A stretch of DNA of 64,000 nt from Eubacterium sp. MSJ-33 (GCF_022174665.1 NZ_CP076562.1:2372525-2436524); one strand, 5' to 3'. Positions 24,423 through 33,840 are shown, counted from the first letter of the stretch. Numbers and translations are program-made. The notes: generated by a model not told the origin, from the letters alone.

Positions 24423-26090
24423 ATGGGAGATGAACAAAAACAAGAGAATTTGACCAATTTGAATATACAGAATATACAGAATATACAGGAACAGGAATCC
24501 GGACAGATGATGACAGGTTCAGATTGTGCGAATAAGAGTAATGCAGTACCGGAGATGGAGATGAAAGAGCGGGCGGTCCGCTTTGAAACCGGTGGGTTTG
24601 CGGCAATCATCTATGCGGTTGTGACAACCATCTGCCTGTATAAAAATGCTTATGGAATTATGACGGTGCTATTTGCGGCAGCGACGATTGGCTTTCTATA
24701 TTACGTCTGCTCGCACGCACCACAGAGCAAGGCGTACGATAACCGCGAGGATAAGACGTCGAACCCACATACGATGATCTACTATATAGGAATTTTGCTG
24801 CTTGGCGTATCGACATTCCTGACCGCAGACCGATTCCTGATTACATGTAATTACATAGGAATTTATCTGCTTTCGATGACCGTATTTTTTACCTGCTTTT
24901 GCAATGCGGACAAATGGGGCGTCGGGAAATACATCCGTGCCGTGCTTGGTACAGTGTTCTCACCGCTCGGATATCTGTTCCGCGGGTTCAGTGACTGCTA
25001 CGTGTATGTGAAGCTTAGGGAAAAGAAGAAATCCAAGGCAATCTATATTCTGGTTGGCGTGTTAATTGCTCTGCCGTTTCTGGTATTGATGCTGATCGTG
25101 CTCTCACAGGCAGATGCAATCTTCAAATATATTGTCGACCGGAGTATCGGAAATCTGCGTTTATCCGGGAATCTGACCGGCTTTGTAATCATGCTCGTTG
25201 CGGTATTTGTGATTGTTTATGGAATCTTCTGCAGGATGGTAATACAGCCGCCGAAGATTGCATGTGAAGAAAAACGCATGATCGAGCCGATGATCGGTAT
25301 AACGTTTTGCGGATTGCTTACAGCGTTATATATGGTGTTCGCAGTCATTCAGATTCTGTCTCCATTCCTTGGGAAGCAGATGCTGCCGGCCGGATATTCG
25401 TATTCGGAATATGCGAGACAGGGATTCTTCCAGCTGCTTTTTGTGGCGGCTGTGAATCTGGTGATTGTGCTGGTCTGCAACCGCGCATTTGCGGAAAGCC
25501 GTGTGCTTCGTACGATTCTCACGATCATGTGCGGCTGTACATATGTGATGATCGCATCTTCAGCGGTGCGGATGCTGATGTATATACGGGCATATCATCT
25601 GACGTATCTGCGTGTGTTGGTGCTGTTTGGACTGTTGGCATTGGTTGTGCTTTTCACTGGCACGATCATCTATCTGTATAAGAATACATTTCCACTGATG
25701 AAATATATGATTGTTGCATGTGGCAGCTTGTATATCGCGTTTGCGTTGTCACATCCGGATACGTATATCGCACGTTATAATCTTGCGTGTGCACGTGCGG
25801 ATGTGCAGACATGGATGGCGGAGGATGTTGATACGGAAGAGATCGAAGTGCGGCTGGCGGATGTGCTGTCGTATATGGAAGAACGCTCTGCGGACACGAC
25901 ACCGGCGGTATTTGAGTTTGTAGACTGGGCGCAGGCGCGAGGTATCTGGACGGATGAAAATGATGTCTGGCAGATCTCAGATCTGCTTTCGTATCACAGT
26001 GAGATGTGCACGAGCCGGAGAGGCGTACGGACATTTAATGTGAGTACCTATCGCGGGAAGACGGCACTGGAGGATTACTTAGATAATTAA
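24423..26090 (+). CDS. DUF4173/DUF4153-like polytopic membrane protein
   Basis: A 555-aa protein. A hydrophilic N-terminus contains three copies of a 9-base repeat (AATATACAG, about 24464-24490) giving NIQNIQNIQ. About 12 TM helices follow from residue 56 to 445, with a conserved cytoplasmic loop (VGKYIRAVLGTVFSPLGYLF), then a soluble acidic C-terminal tail of about 110 residues (ARYNLACARADVQ). The pattern fits the DUF4173 family, which has no assigned function and often shares an operon with DUF2975 and HTH proteins. The start is preceded by AAAGGAGTG. Confidence 0.82.
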   Translation: MGDEQKQENLTNLNIQNIQNIQEQESGQMMTGSDCANKSNAVPEMEMKERAVRFETGGFAAIIYAVVTTICLYKNAYGIMTVLFAAATIGFLYYVCSHAPQSKAYDNREDKTSNPHTMIYYIGILLLGVSTFLTADRFLITCNYIGIYLLSMTVFFTCFCNADKWGVGKYIRAVLGTVFSPLGYLFRGFSDCYVYVKLREKKKSKAIYILVGVLIALPFLVLMLIVLSQADAIFKYIVDRSIGNLRLSGNLTGFVIMLVAVFVIVYGIFCRMVIQPPKIACEEKRMIEPMIGITFCGLLTALYMVFAVIQILSPFLGKQMLPAGYSYSEYARQGFFQLLFVAAVNLVIVLVCNRAFAESRVLRTILTIMCGCTYVMIASSAVRMLMYIRAYHLTYLRVLVLFGLLALVVLFTGTIIYLYKNTFPLMKYMIVACGSLYIAFALSHPDTYIARYNLACARADVQTWMAEDVDTEEIEVRLADVLSYMEERSADTTPAVFEFVDWAQARGIWTDENDVWQISDLLSYHSEMCTSRRGVRTFNVSTYRGKTALEDYLDN

Positions 26091-26154
26091 ACTACAACAG
26101 ACAGATATCAGCCGGTAAGTCTGGCTGGTATGTGCTGCAGGAGGAAACAGATAG

Positions 26155-26877
26155 ATGGAAGGAAGAATGATTGGCGTCGGAGTCGGTCCGGGTGATCCGG
26201 AGCTTCTGACGCTGGCAGCGGTGCGCGCAATCCAGGAATGTGACTGCGTCTTGCTGCCAAATGAGAAGAAGGAAGAATGTTATGCTTATAAGATTGTGCG
26301 GCAGGTCGTGCCGGAAATCGACGAAAAGGAGATCTGTCCGATGCAGTTTCCGATGACGAAGGATGCGGATGTGCTTCGTGCGGCACAGGAACGCTGCTTT
26401 GCGGTGGTGCAGGAAAGAATCGGTCAGGGAAAGAAACTTGTATTTCTGACGATTGGTGATCCGAGCGTATACTCAACCTATCAATATATACATCGTAGAG
26501 TGCAGGCGGCGGGCGTGCCTGCAAGCATGATCAGCGGTGTGACGTCTTTTTGTGCGGTTGCGGCAAGACTTGGAATCTCGCTTGCAGATCAGGGTGAGGA
26601 GATCCATATTATTCCGGGCAGTTACGCGGTGGAAGATACCGTGGATTACGACGGGACACGGATCTATATGAAGTCGGGGAAGAAGCTGGAACGGCTGATT
26701 GGTATGCTTCGGACAGAGCTTGTGCGGAGAAGGCAGCAGGGTGAAAATTTGGAAATCTATGGCGTCTCGAACTGCGGACTGCCGGATGAATGTGTGATGC
26801 ATGGGATAGATGCATTGACACAGGCAGTAAGCTACCTTACAATTGTGATCGTGAAGGTGAAAAAACAGAACAAATAA
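26155..26877 (+). CDS. cobI/cbiL: Precorrin-2/cobalt-factor II C20-methyltransferase
   Basis: A 240-aa SAM-dependent methyltransferase of corrinoid synthesis. The tetrapyrrole methylase signature GVGVGPGDPELLTLAAVRAI is at residues 6-25, followed by TIGDPSVYSTYQYIH and SGVTSFCAVAARLGISL, which single out the C20 enzyme. It adds a methyl group at C20 of precorrin-2 or Co-factor II in the cytoplasm. GGAGGAAAC precedes the start. No other cobalamin gene lies in the window, so the gene is detached from any pathway operon here. Confidence 0.9.
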   Translation: MEGRMIGVGVGPGDPELLTLAAVRAIQECDCVLLPNEKKEECYAYKIVRQVVPEIDEKEICPMQFPMTKDADVLRAAQERCFAVVQERIGQGKKLVFLTIGDPSVYSTYQYIHRRVQAAGVPASMISGVTSFCAVAARLGISLADQGEEIHIIPGSYAVEDTVDYDGTRIYMKSGKKLERLIGMLRTELVRRRQQGENLEIYGVSNCGLPDECVMHGIDALTQAVSYLTIVIVKVKKQNK

Positions 26878-27023
26878 CGATATTTACATTAAAATTTCTT
26901 CAATGACGGATTTGTTCACAAAACAAACATAAATCTGTTATAGAATATGTATCACAGATCAGAGATAGAAGAAAACTAGGGAAGGAGAAACCACTTGAGC
27001 ATATAGAAAGTGGAAGATCGTAT

Positions 27024-27941
27024 ATGAAATATGCAATTATAGGAGCTGGCGGATGCGGCGGAAGCATCGGTGCATTTCTGGCAAGAGCCGGACAGGATGT
27101 GACACTCATTGCACGCGGGGCGCATCTTGCAGCAATGAAAGAACATGGTATACGTGTGGAGTCACCAAGTCAGACATTTACCGTGACAGACATAAAGGCA
27201 GTGGACGAAGCAGGATATACGGAGATTCCGGATGTCCTGTTTGTGTGCGTCAAAGGGTATTCGATTCCGGATATCATTCCATTTTTGAAAGAACATAGCA
27301 GCGAGGATACATTGATTGTTCCGATCTTAAATATTTACGGAACCGGGGCAAAGCTGCAGCTGGAGTTGCCGGACACGACAGTTGCAGATGGCTGTATCTA
27401 CATTGCGGCGGAGATTAAGGAACCGGGCGTGATCTTACAAAAAGGCGATATCTTCCGTATCGTATTTGGCGCACGGAAGGGACAGGCGCTATGCCGGAAG
27501 ATGTTTTTATTAGAGCAGGAATTAAAGGCAGCAGGTATCGATGCGGTGCTTTCCAATCAGATTGAACGGGATGCATTTCAGAAATATGCGTATATCTCGC
27601 CGATGGCAGCCTGCGGTTTGTATTACGATGCAACAGCAGAAGCATTCCAGCGTGCGGGAGAAGAGCGAATGCTTTTGATCCGGTGCATGAAAGAAATTGA
27701 CGCACTTGCAATGGCAATGGGAATCCCGTTTTTAGTTGATATTGAGAAGACGAATCTGGACATCTTAGATGCGCTTGTACCGGAGGCTTCAACCTCCATG
27801 CAGCGGGATATCTGGGCAGGAAAACCATCGGAAATCGATGGCCTGTTGTATGAGCCGCTCCGTCTTGGAGAACAATATGGAGTAGAGATGCCGAACTACG
27901 AGATGATCGTGAAGGCAGTGAAGGAGAAGTACGGAGAGTAA
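27024..27941 (+). CDS. panE: 2-dehydropantoate 2-reductase family protein (ApbA/PanE)
   Basis: A 305-aa NADPH-dependent ketopantoate reductase-like enzyme. The N-terminal Rossmann motif IIGAGGCGGSIGAFLARAG binds NADPH. The C-terminal helical domain has the conserved Lys in QKYAYISPMAACGLYYDA and a Ser/Asp region (SMQRDIWAGKPSEIDGL) typical of ApbA_C. The family includes pantothenate-pathway enzymes and relatives of unknown substrate, so PanE activity is probable but not certain. No panB/panC is nearby. The start is the ATG at 27024. A purine-rich GAGCATATAGAAAGTGG precedes it. Confidence 0.83.
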   Translation: MKYAIIGAGGCGGSIGAFLARAGQDVTLIARGAHLAAMKEHGIRVESPSQTFTVTDIKAVDEAGYTEIPDVLFVCVKGYSIPDIIPFLKEHSSEDTLIVPILNIYGTGAKLQLELPDTTVADGCIYIAAEIKEPGVILQKGDIFRIVFGARKGQALCRKMFLLEQELKAAGIDAVLSNQIERDAFQKYAYISPMAACGLYYDATAEAFQRAGEERMLLIRCMKEIDALAMAMGIPFLVDIEKTNLDILDALVPEASTSMQRDIWAGKPSEIDGLLYEPLRLGEQYGVEMPNYEMIVKAVKEKYGE

Positions 27942-27972
27942 TAATCTAGACAAAGAAAGGAAGTATGCAGAG

Positions 27973-29808
27973 ATGAAAGAAGTAAAATCACCAAAACGTC
28001 CGTTGATCTTCTATTACGGAATTGTGCTGGCAGTGTTGCTGGTGTTTAATTTATTTATCACTCCGATGCTGGCAGAACGGCAGGTAAAGGAAGTTGATTA
28101 CGGAACATTCATGAAGATGACCGAGGATAAGGATATTGGTCAGGTACAGATCGACAGCACACAGATCACATTTACGGATAAGGCGGAGAGCGCAATCTAC
28201 AAGACCGGACTCATGCCGGACGATAATCTGACACAGCGGCTCTATGACAGTGGCGCGAAGTTCTCGAAGGAAATCGAGACGAGGACATCCCCGTTTATGA
28301 GCTTTCTGATGTCTGTGGTTGTGCCACTTTTATTGTTCTGGATACTTGGAAGATTCCTTGCGAAGAAGCTGATGGAACAGGCAGGCGGCAAGAATTCCAT
28401 GATGTTCGGTATGGGCGGAAAGAGCAATGCGAAGGTATATGTACAGTCCACCGAAGGAATTCATTTTACGGATGTTGCCGGCGAGGATGAGGCGAAGGAA
28501 AACTTAGCCGAGATCGTCGATTATCTGCATAATCCGAAGAAATATACCGATGTTGGTGCTTCGATGCCGAAGGGACTTCTGTTAGTCGGGCCTCCGGGAA
28601 CCGGTAAGACGATGCTTGCGAAGGCGGTTGCCGGTGAGGCAAATGTACCGTTCTTCTCTATCTCAGGTTCCGAGTTTGTTGAGATGTTTGTCGGTATGGG
28701 TGCATCGAAGGTACGTGATTTGTTCAAGCAGGCAAAGGAAAAGGCACCATGTATTGTATTTATCGATGAGATTGATGCAATCGGTAAGAAACGTGACGGT
28801 GGCAAGTATGGTGGTAACGATGAAAGGGAGCAGACATTAAACCAGCTCTTAACGGAGATGGATGGATTTGAAGGGAACAACGGCGTTATTATTCTGGCGG
28901 CAACAAACCGTCCGGAATCACTCGATCCGGCACTTACCAGACCGGGACGTTTTGACCGGAGAGTACCTGTGGAATTGCCGGATCTGAAGGGTCGTGAGGC
29001 AATTCTCAAAGTACATGCGAGAAAAATCAAAGTTGGCGATAATGTTGATTTTCATACGATTGCTCGTATGGCATCGGGTGCATCTGGTGCTGAACTTGCG
29101 AATATTATCAACGAGGGTGCGCTTCGTGCTGTTCGTTCAGGGCGGACATTTGTGACAGAGGCAGATCTGGAAGAAAGTGTCGAGGTTGTAATTGCCGGTT
29201 ATCAGAAGAAGAATGCCGTGCTTTCGGATAAGGAGAAAAAGACGGTTGCATATCATGAAGTCGGACATGCATTAGTAGCTGCTTTACAGAGCCATTCTGC
29301 ACCCGTACAGAAGATTACGATTATTCCACGTACGTCAGGAGCGCTTGGTTACACGATGCAGGTGGAGCAGGCCGATAAGTACCTGATGACAAAGGAAGAA
29401 ATCGAGAACAAGATTGCAACTCTGACCGGTGGACGTGCGGCAGAGGAAGTGGCATGTGGAGAGATTACAACCGGCGCTTCGAACGATATCGAGCAGGCAA
29501 CCAAGCTGGCACGTGCTATGATTACCCGTTACGGTATGAGCGATGAGTTCGATATGGTAGCGATGGAGACAGTGGAAAATCAGTATCTGGGTGGTGATAC
29601 TTCGCTTTGCTGTTCGGCAGATACACAGAAGGAGATTGACCGGAAGGTGGTTGAGCTTGTGCGTTCACAGCATGAGAAGGCGAAGAAGCTGCTTGTCGAT
29701 AACAAGAGGCTGTTGGATATTCTGGCGATGCATCTTTATGAGAAAGAGACAATCACGGGCGATGAATTCATGGAGATTTTGAACAAGGAAGGGGGAGCTG
29801 CCTTATGA
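27973..29808 (+). CDS. ftsH: ATP-dependent zinc metalloprotease FtsH
   Basis: A 611-aa membrane protease. Two TMs (about 10-32 and 109-128) flank a small external domain. The AAA+ module has Walker A GPPGTGKT at 206-213, Walker B IVFIDEID at 261-268, and the second region of homology with Arg fingers (RPGRFDRR, 323-330). The zinc site is HEVGH at 428-432 with Asp505 in [10 protein letters not shown] as third ligand. It degrades misfolded membrane proteins and short-lived regulators. It is about 30 residues shorter at the C-terminus than typical FtsH. It overlaps the DUF308 gene by 4 bases (ATGA). Confidence 0.95.
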   Translation: MKEVKSPKRPLIFYYGIVLAVLLVFNLFITPMLAERQVKEVDYGTFMKMTEDKDIGQVQIDSTQITFTDKAESAIYKTGLMPDDNLTQRLYDSGAKFSKEIETRTSPFMSFLMSVVVPLLLFWILGRFLAKKLMEQAGGKNSMMFGMGGKSNAKVYVQSTEGIHFTDVAGEDEAKENLAEIVDYLHNPKKYTDVGASMPKGLLLVGPPGTGKTMLAKAVAGEANVPFFSISGSEFVEMFVGMGASKVRDLFKQAKEKAPCIVFIDEIDAIGKKRDGGKYGGNDEREQTLNQLLTEMDGFEGNNGVIILAATNRPESLDPALTRPGRFDRRVPVELPDLKGREAILKVHARKIKVGDNVDFHTIARMASGASGAELANIINEGALRAVRSGRTFVTEADLEESVEVVIAGYQKKNAVLSDKEKKTVAYHEVGHALVAALQSHSAPVQKITIIPRTSGALGYTMQVEQADKYLMTKEEIENKIATLTGGRAAEEVACGEITTGASNDIEQATKLARAMITRYGMSDEFDMVAMETVENQYLGGDTSLCCSADTQKEIDRKVVELVRSQHEKAKKLLVDNKRLLDILAMHLYEKETITGDEFMEILNKEGGAAL

Positions 29809-30347
29809 AAAGACATACGGGATATGGCTGGCTGGAGCTGATTGAGGGTATTTTGCTTATAATCCTTGGCGCTTTGTCCATGATATCTCCAAGTGGTATT
29901 CTGCGCTGGATCACTGTCTTTTATGGTGTGATGGCGACAGTGACGGGTATTACAGATATTATCTTTTATGCGAAGACAGAACGATATATCGGATTTGCAC
30001 CATGTGTTGCATTGATTACAGGTGTGCTTAGTGTGATCACTGGTTTGGCGCTGATGGCATATCCGCACATAGGCGAATTGGTTGTAACATTGCTGCTTCC
30101 GCTATGGTTTATTGCACATAGCATATCGAAGCTGTGTCATCTTGGATTTATCCGGAGTTTATACAGAGGAAGGTATTTCTATGTCACACTGTTCATCAAT
30201 GTAATCGGTCTGATAGTAGGTGTGTTGATGATATTCTGGCCGCAGATTGCTTTGTTCTCAGTCGGATTTTTGATAGGTACATACCTGATTATATTAGGAA
30301 TAGATAGTGTAATATCGGCTTGCAGTAAAATTGGAAGGGATTGGTAA
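29805..30347 (+). CDS. DUF308/HdeD-like membrane protein
   Basis: A 180-aa protein with six predicted TM helices in three hairpins, the HdeD/DUF308 layout (LIEGILLIILGALSMISP, VTGITDIIFYA, LITGVLSVITGLALMAYP, ending YLIILGIDSVISA). Its ATG overlaps the ftsH stop, so it is translationally coupled to the protease. HdeD proteins are linked to acid or stress response in enterobacteria. The role here is unknown, but coupling to FtsH suggests membrane quality control. Confidence 0.82.
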   Translation: MKRHTGYGWLELIEGILLIILGALSMISPSGILRWITVFYGVMATVTGITDIIFYAKTERYIGFAPCVALITGVLSVITGLALMAYPHIGELVVTLLLPLWFIAHSISKLCHLGFIRSLYRGRYFYVTLFINVIGLIVGVLMIFWPQIALFSVGFLIGTYLIILGIDSVISACSKIGRDW

Positions 30348-30375
30348 AAAAATATTTATTTTTTAGAAAATTTGT

Positions 30376-30405
30376 GATAATATAACGTAGTTAGATTAGA
30401 CTAAC
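30376..30405 (+). promoter_or_regulatory. Promoter with DtxR-like iron/manganese operator
   Basis: A -10-like TATAAC at 30381 is followed by GTTAGATTAGACTAAC at 30390-30405. This has GTTAG/CTAAC arms and resembles the DtxR/IdeR consensus TTAGGTTAGGCTAACC with A in place of two G residues. The site sits where a bound repressor would block transcription of the GxxxG protein and P-type ATPase genes. Confidence 0.55.
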
Positions 30406-30419
30406 AGGAGGTAAATATT

Positions 30420-30734
30420 ATGTCAAATTTTTTTAAGAAGATTGATGGAAAGAAAACAGGGATTTTTGCAGCAGGTGTATTGTTCGGAACAGCTGGAATC
30501 AGGCTTTTGACAAGCCGTGATGCAAAGAAGGTTTACTCACATGGTACAGCCGCGGTCCTTCGTGCAAAGGATTGTGTCATGAAAACCGTGACAAATGTAC
30601 AGGAGAATGCAAGCGACATCTATGCTGAGGCAAAGCAGATCAACGCAGACCGCGAGATCGAGGCTGAGGCACAGGTAGTTGAGGATGAGGCAGAAGCAGA
30701 AGAGCAGGCGGAAGAAAATGAAATTTGTGATTAA
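30420..30734 (+). CDS. DUF6110-like small membrane protein, candidate FezA-type ferrosome protein
   Basis: A 104-aa protein. One hydrophobic segment (about 12-32) contains GVLFG, a GxxxG packing motif. An amphipathic helix follows, and the last 40 residues are strongly acidic (EAQVVEDEAEAEEQAEENE). AGGAGG precedes the start. The gene overlaps the P-type ATPase by 17 bases. A GxxxG membrane helix with an acidic tail recalls small proteins of magnetosomes and ferrosomes, where acid tails bind iron. This role is inference from architecture and neighbour. The DUF assignment is from memory. Confidence 0.7.
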   Translation: MSNFFKKIDGKKTGIFAAGVLFGTAGIRLLTSRDAKKVYSHGTAAVLRAKDCVMKTVTNVQENASDIYAEAKQINADREIEAEAQVVEDEAEAEEQAEENEICD

Positions 30735-32793
30735 ACATGAGATACGGGGCAGAATTCGTTTTCATGTTGCACAGAAGAATATGTCGTACCGGGAAGCCGA
30801 TATCCTTCAGTATTATCTTGACAGCATGCAACATGTCAGTTCTGCGAAGGTAAATCATTCGACCTGTGATGCAGTTGTCTGTTATGAGGGAAGCCGGGAA
30901 GCGATGATAACAGCGCTCCGGCGGTTCCATTATGATTCGGCAGATGTGCCGGAATCTTATCTTGCTAATTCCGGCAGACAGGTGAATGAAGAGTACAAAG
31001 AAAAACTGGTAGATAAGGTTTTGCTGCGGTGCATCAACCGGGTGTTACTGCCGGTGCCGATTGCGAACACCCTGACTGCCATCCGTTCGGTGAAATACAT
31101 TACGAACGGACTGAAAACATTAGCAAAACGAAAGATCGAAGTTCCGGTTCTGGATGGCACGGCAATCGGTGTATCCGTATTCCGTGGAGATTTCCAGACG
31201 GCAGGCTCTATTATGTTCCTGCTTGGAATCGGTGAGATCTTAGAGGAATGGACACACAAGAAATCCGTCGGTGATCTTGCGCGGAGCATGTCCTTGAATA
31301 TCGGAAAAGTCTGGTTGAAGAAGGACGGACAGGAAGTGCAGGTATCTGCAGAGTCTATCCGTGTAAACGATGAGATTGTCGTTCATGTCGGAAATGTGAT
31401 TCCGTTCGACGGAACCGTTGTCGATGGCGATGCGATGGTCAATCAGGCGTCTATGACAGGCGAACCTTTGCCGGTACATAAGCAGGCAGATTCCTATGTC
31501 TATGCTGGAACCGTGCTGGAAGAAGGCGAGCTTTGCATCCGTGTACGACAGGTCGGTGGTTCGAGCCGGTATGAGAAGGTTGTCACGATGATCGAGGAAT
31601 CCGAAAAGCTCAAATCTTCTCTGGAGAGTCAGGCATCTCATCTGGCAGACAAGCTTGTGCCATATACGTTACTTGGCACAGCCGTAACATATCTTTTTAC
31701 GCGGAATGTAACGAAAGCGTTGTCCGTATTGATGGTTGATTTCTCCTGTGCGCTGAAGCTGGCAATGCCGATTTCGGTATTATCCGCGATCCGGCAGGCG
31801 AGCAAGTCAAGCATTACGGTGAAAGGTGGCAAGTTCTTAGAGGCGATGGCGGAGGCAGATACGATCGTATTTGATAAGACTGGAACGCTGACGAAGGCAA
31901 CGCCGCGTGTGATAGATGTTGTATCATTCTGCGGGGAAAGCAGCGATGAACTGCTTCGTATCGCGGCATGTCTGGAGGAACATTTTCCTCATTCGATGGC
32001 GCGTGCAGTTGTCGATGCGGCAAGTGAAAAGAATCTGGTACATGAAGAGGTTCACTCGAAGGTGTCCTATATTGTGGCACATGGTATTTCTACCACGGTA
32101 GAAGGAAGAAAGACCATTATCGGCAGCTATCATTTTGTATTTGAAGATGAAGGCTGCGCCGTTCCGGAAGGTATGCAGGCGAAGTTTGATGCATTGCCGG
32201 AGGAATACTCCCATCTGTATATGGCAGTCGAAGGACGGCTGGTGGCAGTCATCTGTATCGAAGATCCGATTCGTGAGGAGGCATCCGATGTGATCCGGAC
32301 GTTGAAGGAGCTTGGATTTGCGAAGGTTGTTATGATGACCGGAGACAGTGAGCGGACAGCCTGTGCGATCGCGCGGAAGGTTGGCGTGGATGAGTATTAT
32401 TCTGAGGTACTTCCAGAGGATAAGGCAAGCTACGTGGAGTGTGCGAAAGCAGAGGGACACAAGGTTATCATGATCGGTGACGGTATCAATGATTCACCGG
32501 CACTTTCAGCAGCGGATATCGGTATTGCAATCAGCGATGGTGCAGAGATTGCACGGGAAATCGCGGATATTACCGTTGGTGCAGATAACTTGAATGAGCT
32601 GATCACATTGCGGAAGATCAGTACCGCGCTGACAAGACGCATCCGCCGGAATTACAGAACGATCGTCGGATTTAATACCGGACTGATCGTGCTGGGGGTT
32701 GCAGGCGTGATCCAGCCGACAACTTCGGCATTGATGCACAATACGTCAACATTGGCAATCGGACTGCACTCGATGAAGGATCTTGTATTATAA
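30718..32793 (+). CDS. P1B-type ATPase, candidate FezB of a ferrosome system
   Basis: A 691-aa metal-transporting P-type ATPase. The N-terminal domain is HMA-like in size but has no CxxC. It has GRIR at residues 11-14, preceded nine residues earlier by Lys2, close to the R-x8-GRIR/GRVR motif described for FezB proteins. Core motifs: TGEP 247-250, DKTGT 386-390, MTGDSERTA, and GDGINDSPALSAADIGIAI. The intramembrane CPC of copper/zinc pumps is replaced by FSC (342-344) in FSCALKLAMP. These traits fit the P1B6 class that fills iron-phosphate ferrosomes. A cadmium/zinc/manganese exporter is the alternative. The start at 30718 lies inside the upstream gene. A terminator follows. Confidence 0.75.
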   Translation: MKFVIKHEIRGRIRFHVAQKNMSYREADILQYYLDSMQHVSSAKVNHSTCDAVVCYEGSREAMITALRRFHYDSADVPESYLANSGRQVNEEYKEKLVDKVLLRCINRVLLPVPIANTLTAIRSVKYITNGLKTLAKRKIEVPVLDGTAIGVSVFRGDFQTAGSIMFLLGIGEILEEWTHKKSVGDLARSMSLNIGKVWLKKDGQEVQVSAESIRVNDEIVVHVGNVIPFDGTVVDGDAMVNQASMTGEPLPVHKQADSYVYAGTVLEEGELCIRVRQVGGSSRYEKVVTMIEESEKLKSSLESQASHLADKLVPYTLLGTAVTYLFTRNVTKALSVLMVDFSCALKLAMPISVLSAIRQASKSSITVKGGKFLEAMAEADTIVFDKTGTLTKATPRVIDVVSFCGESSDELLRIAACLEEHFPHSMARAVVDAASEKNLVHEEVHSKVSYIVAHGISTTVEGRKTIIGSYHFVFEDEGCAVPEGMQAKFDALPEEYSHLYMAVEGRLVAVICIEDPIREEASDVIRTLKELGFAKVVMMTGDSERTACAIARKVGVDEYYSEVLPEDKASYVECAKAEGHKVIMIGDGINDSPALSAADIGIAISDGAEIAREIADITVGADNLNELITLRKISTALTRRIRRNYRTIVGFNTGLIVLGVAGVIQPTTSALMHNTSTLAIGLHSMKDLVL

Positions 32794-32805
32794 AAATAAT
32801 AAACA

Positions 32806-32883
32806 AAACGTCAGGCAGATGAACGTGCAGGTGACAGGAATGTAACTGCATTTCATCGATATATGCTTGACGTTTCTTTTTTT
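32806..32883 (+). terminator. Terminator after the P-type ATPase
   Basis: AAACGTCAGGCA (32806) pairs with TGCTTGACGTTT (ending 32875) with one bulge across a long loop, followed by CTTTTTTT. Its right arm also contains the -35 box of the following tetR promoter. Confidence 0.7.
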
Positions 32884-32914
32884 GTTCTTTATAATATAAC
32901 ATAAGTTACATAAC
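32867..32914 (+). promoter_or_regulatory. Promoter and probable operator of the TetR gene
   Basis: TTGACG (32867) and TATAAT (32890) are exactly 17 bases apart. Immediately downstream GTTACATAAC (32905-32914), within the wider ATAAC...GTTAT dyad, is a likely TetR-protein operator for autorepression. Confidence 0.65.
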
Positions 32915-32944
32915 AAGAGTTATAAAATAAAAATGGAGGACATT

Positions 32945-33523
32945 ATGCCAAGGGCAACGAAGTATCTAAAGGAAGATATTATAAAGGCAGCGTGTGCTGT
33001 TGTGAAGAAAGAAGGCCTATCCGCGATCAATGCACGGCGGGTAGCGAAAGAGCTTGGATGTTCGGTCCAGCCGATCTTCTATCAGTTCGAGAACATGGAG
33101 GATCTAAAGCATGCGACGATCTTGCACATCCAGAAGATATACCAGTCGTACATGATCGAAGGCTCGAAGGAAGAAAAAGCATATCGGGGCATGGGACTTG
33201 CGTATATCCGGTTCGCGAAGGATTATCCGGATTTTTTCAAGATATTATTTATGGGAGACTCGAAGATATCGCCAACGGAATTTATCGAGAAAGACAACAT
33301 GGGGAATCAGGTTTTAGAAAAGGGCGCAGAATTCACTGGGTATGACATAGCGGAACAGGAAGCGTTTCATCTGAAGGTGTGGATTTTCACACACGGAATC
33401 GCCAGCATGGTTGCAACGGGAACCGTCGCATTTACGGATGAACAGATTGAAGAACTGCTGACGGATACGGTACGTGAAATGAAGATCGGAAGCATGTATG
33501 ACAAGAAGCCGAAGGATGAATAA
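32945..33523 (+). CDS. TetR-family transcriptional regulator
   Basis: A 192-aa repressor. The N-terminal TetR HTH is visible (KEDIIKAACAVVKKEGLSAINARRVAKELGCSV, PIFYQFENMEDL). The ligand-binding C-terminal domain resembles the TetR_C WHG type (FFKILFMGD, FHLKVWIFTHGIASMVATG). The start at 32945 follows TGGAGG. The gene is upstream of, and in the same direction as, the ABC exporter operon at 33841-37110, and probably regulates it or itself. A 271-bp palindromic element separates them. Confidence 0.9.
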   Translation: MPRATKYLKEDIIKAACAVVKKEGLSAINARRVAKELGCSVQPIFYQFENMEDLKHATILHIQKIYQSYMIEGSKEEKAYRGMGLAYIRFAKDYPDFFKILFMGDSKISPTEFIEKDNMGNQVLEKGAEFTGYDIAEQEAFHLKVWIFTHGIASMVATGTVAFTDEQIEELLTDTVREMKIGSMYDKKPKDE

Positions 33524-33537
33524 ATATGAACCACGGA

Positions 33538-33808
33538 AATTGCGATATTGTTTCTATATATTTCAATATTGATTGATACGATATACAATGTATTGAATCT
33601 GAGAAGTTCTAAATGTTCTGATCTATATTTTCATCCAATACGCCACCGCCGCCAATTCGCCATCCATGGCTCAGTGGCGGCTTGTTTGAACATCGTGTTC
33701 AAACATGGCTAATATAATTACAGAACATTAAGAACTTCTATGATTCAAACATATCGTATATCTTTATAAATCAATATTAAAATATATCCTGAAATCAATA
33801 TCGCAATT
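33538..33808. mobile_element. MITE-like 271-bp element with ~90-bp terminal inverted repeats
   Basis: AATTGCGATATTG at 33538 is mirrored by CAATATCGCAATT ending at 33808. The homology continues inward for about 90 bases on each side (shared AATATTGATT, GATATAC, TTGAATC, AGAAGTTCT and AATGTTCTG). The centre holds GCCGCCA/TGGCGGC and GTTTGAACA/TGTTCAAAC hairpins. It has no ORF. It lies between the tetR gene and the ABC operon, so it provides or disturbs their leader region. No clear target duplication is visible. Confidence 0.75.
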
Positions 33809-33840
33809 GCTGGGAATAAAAAGGAGAGTGGAAAAGCAAA

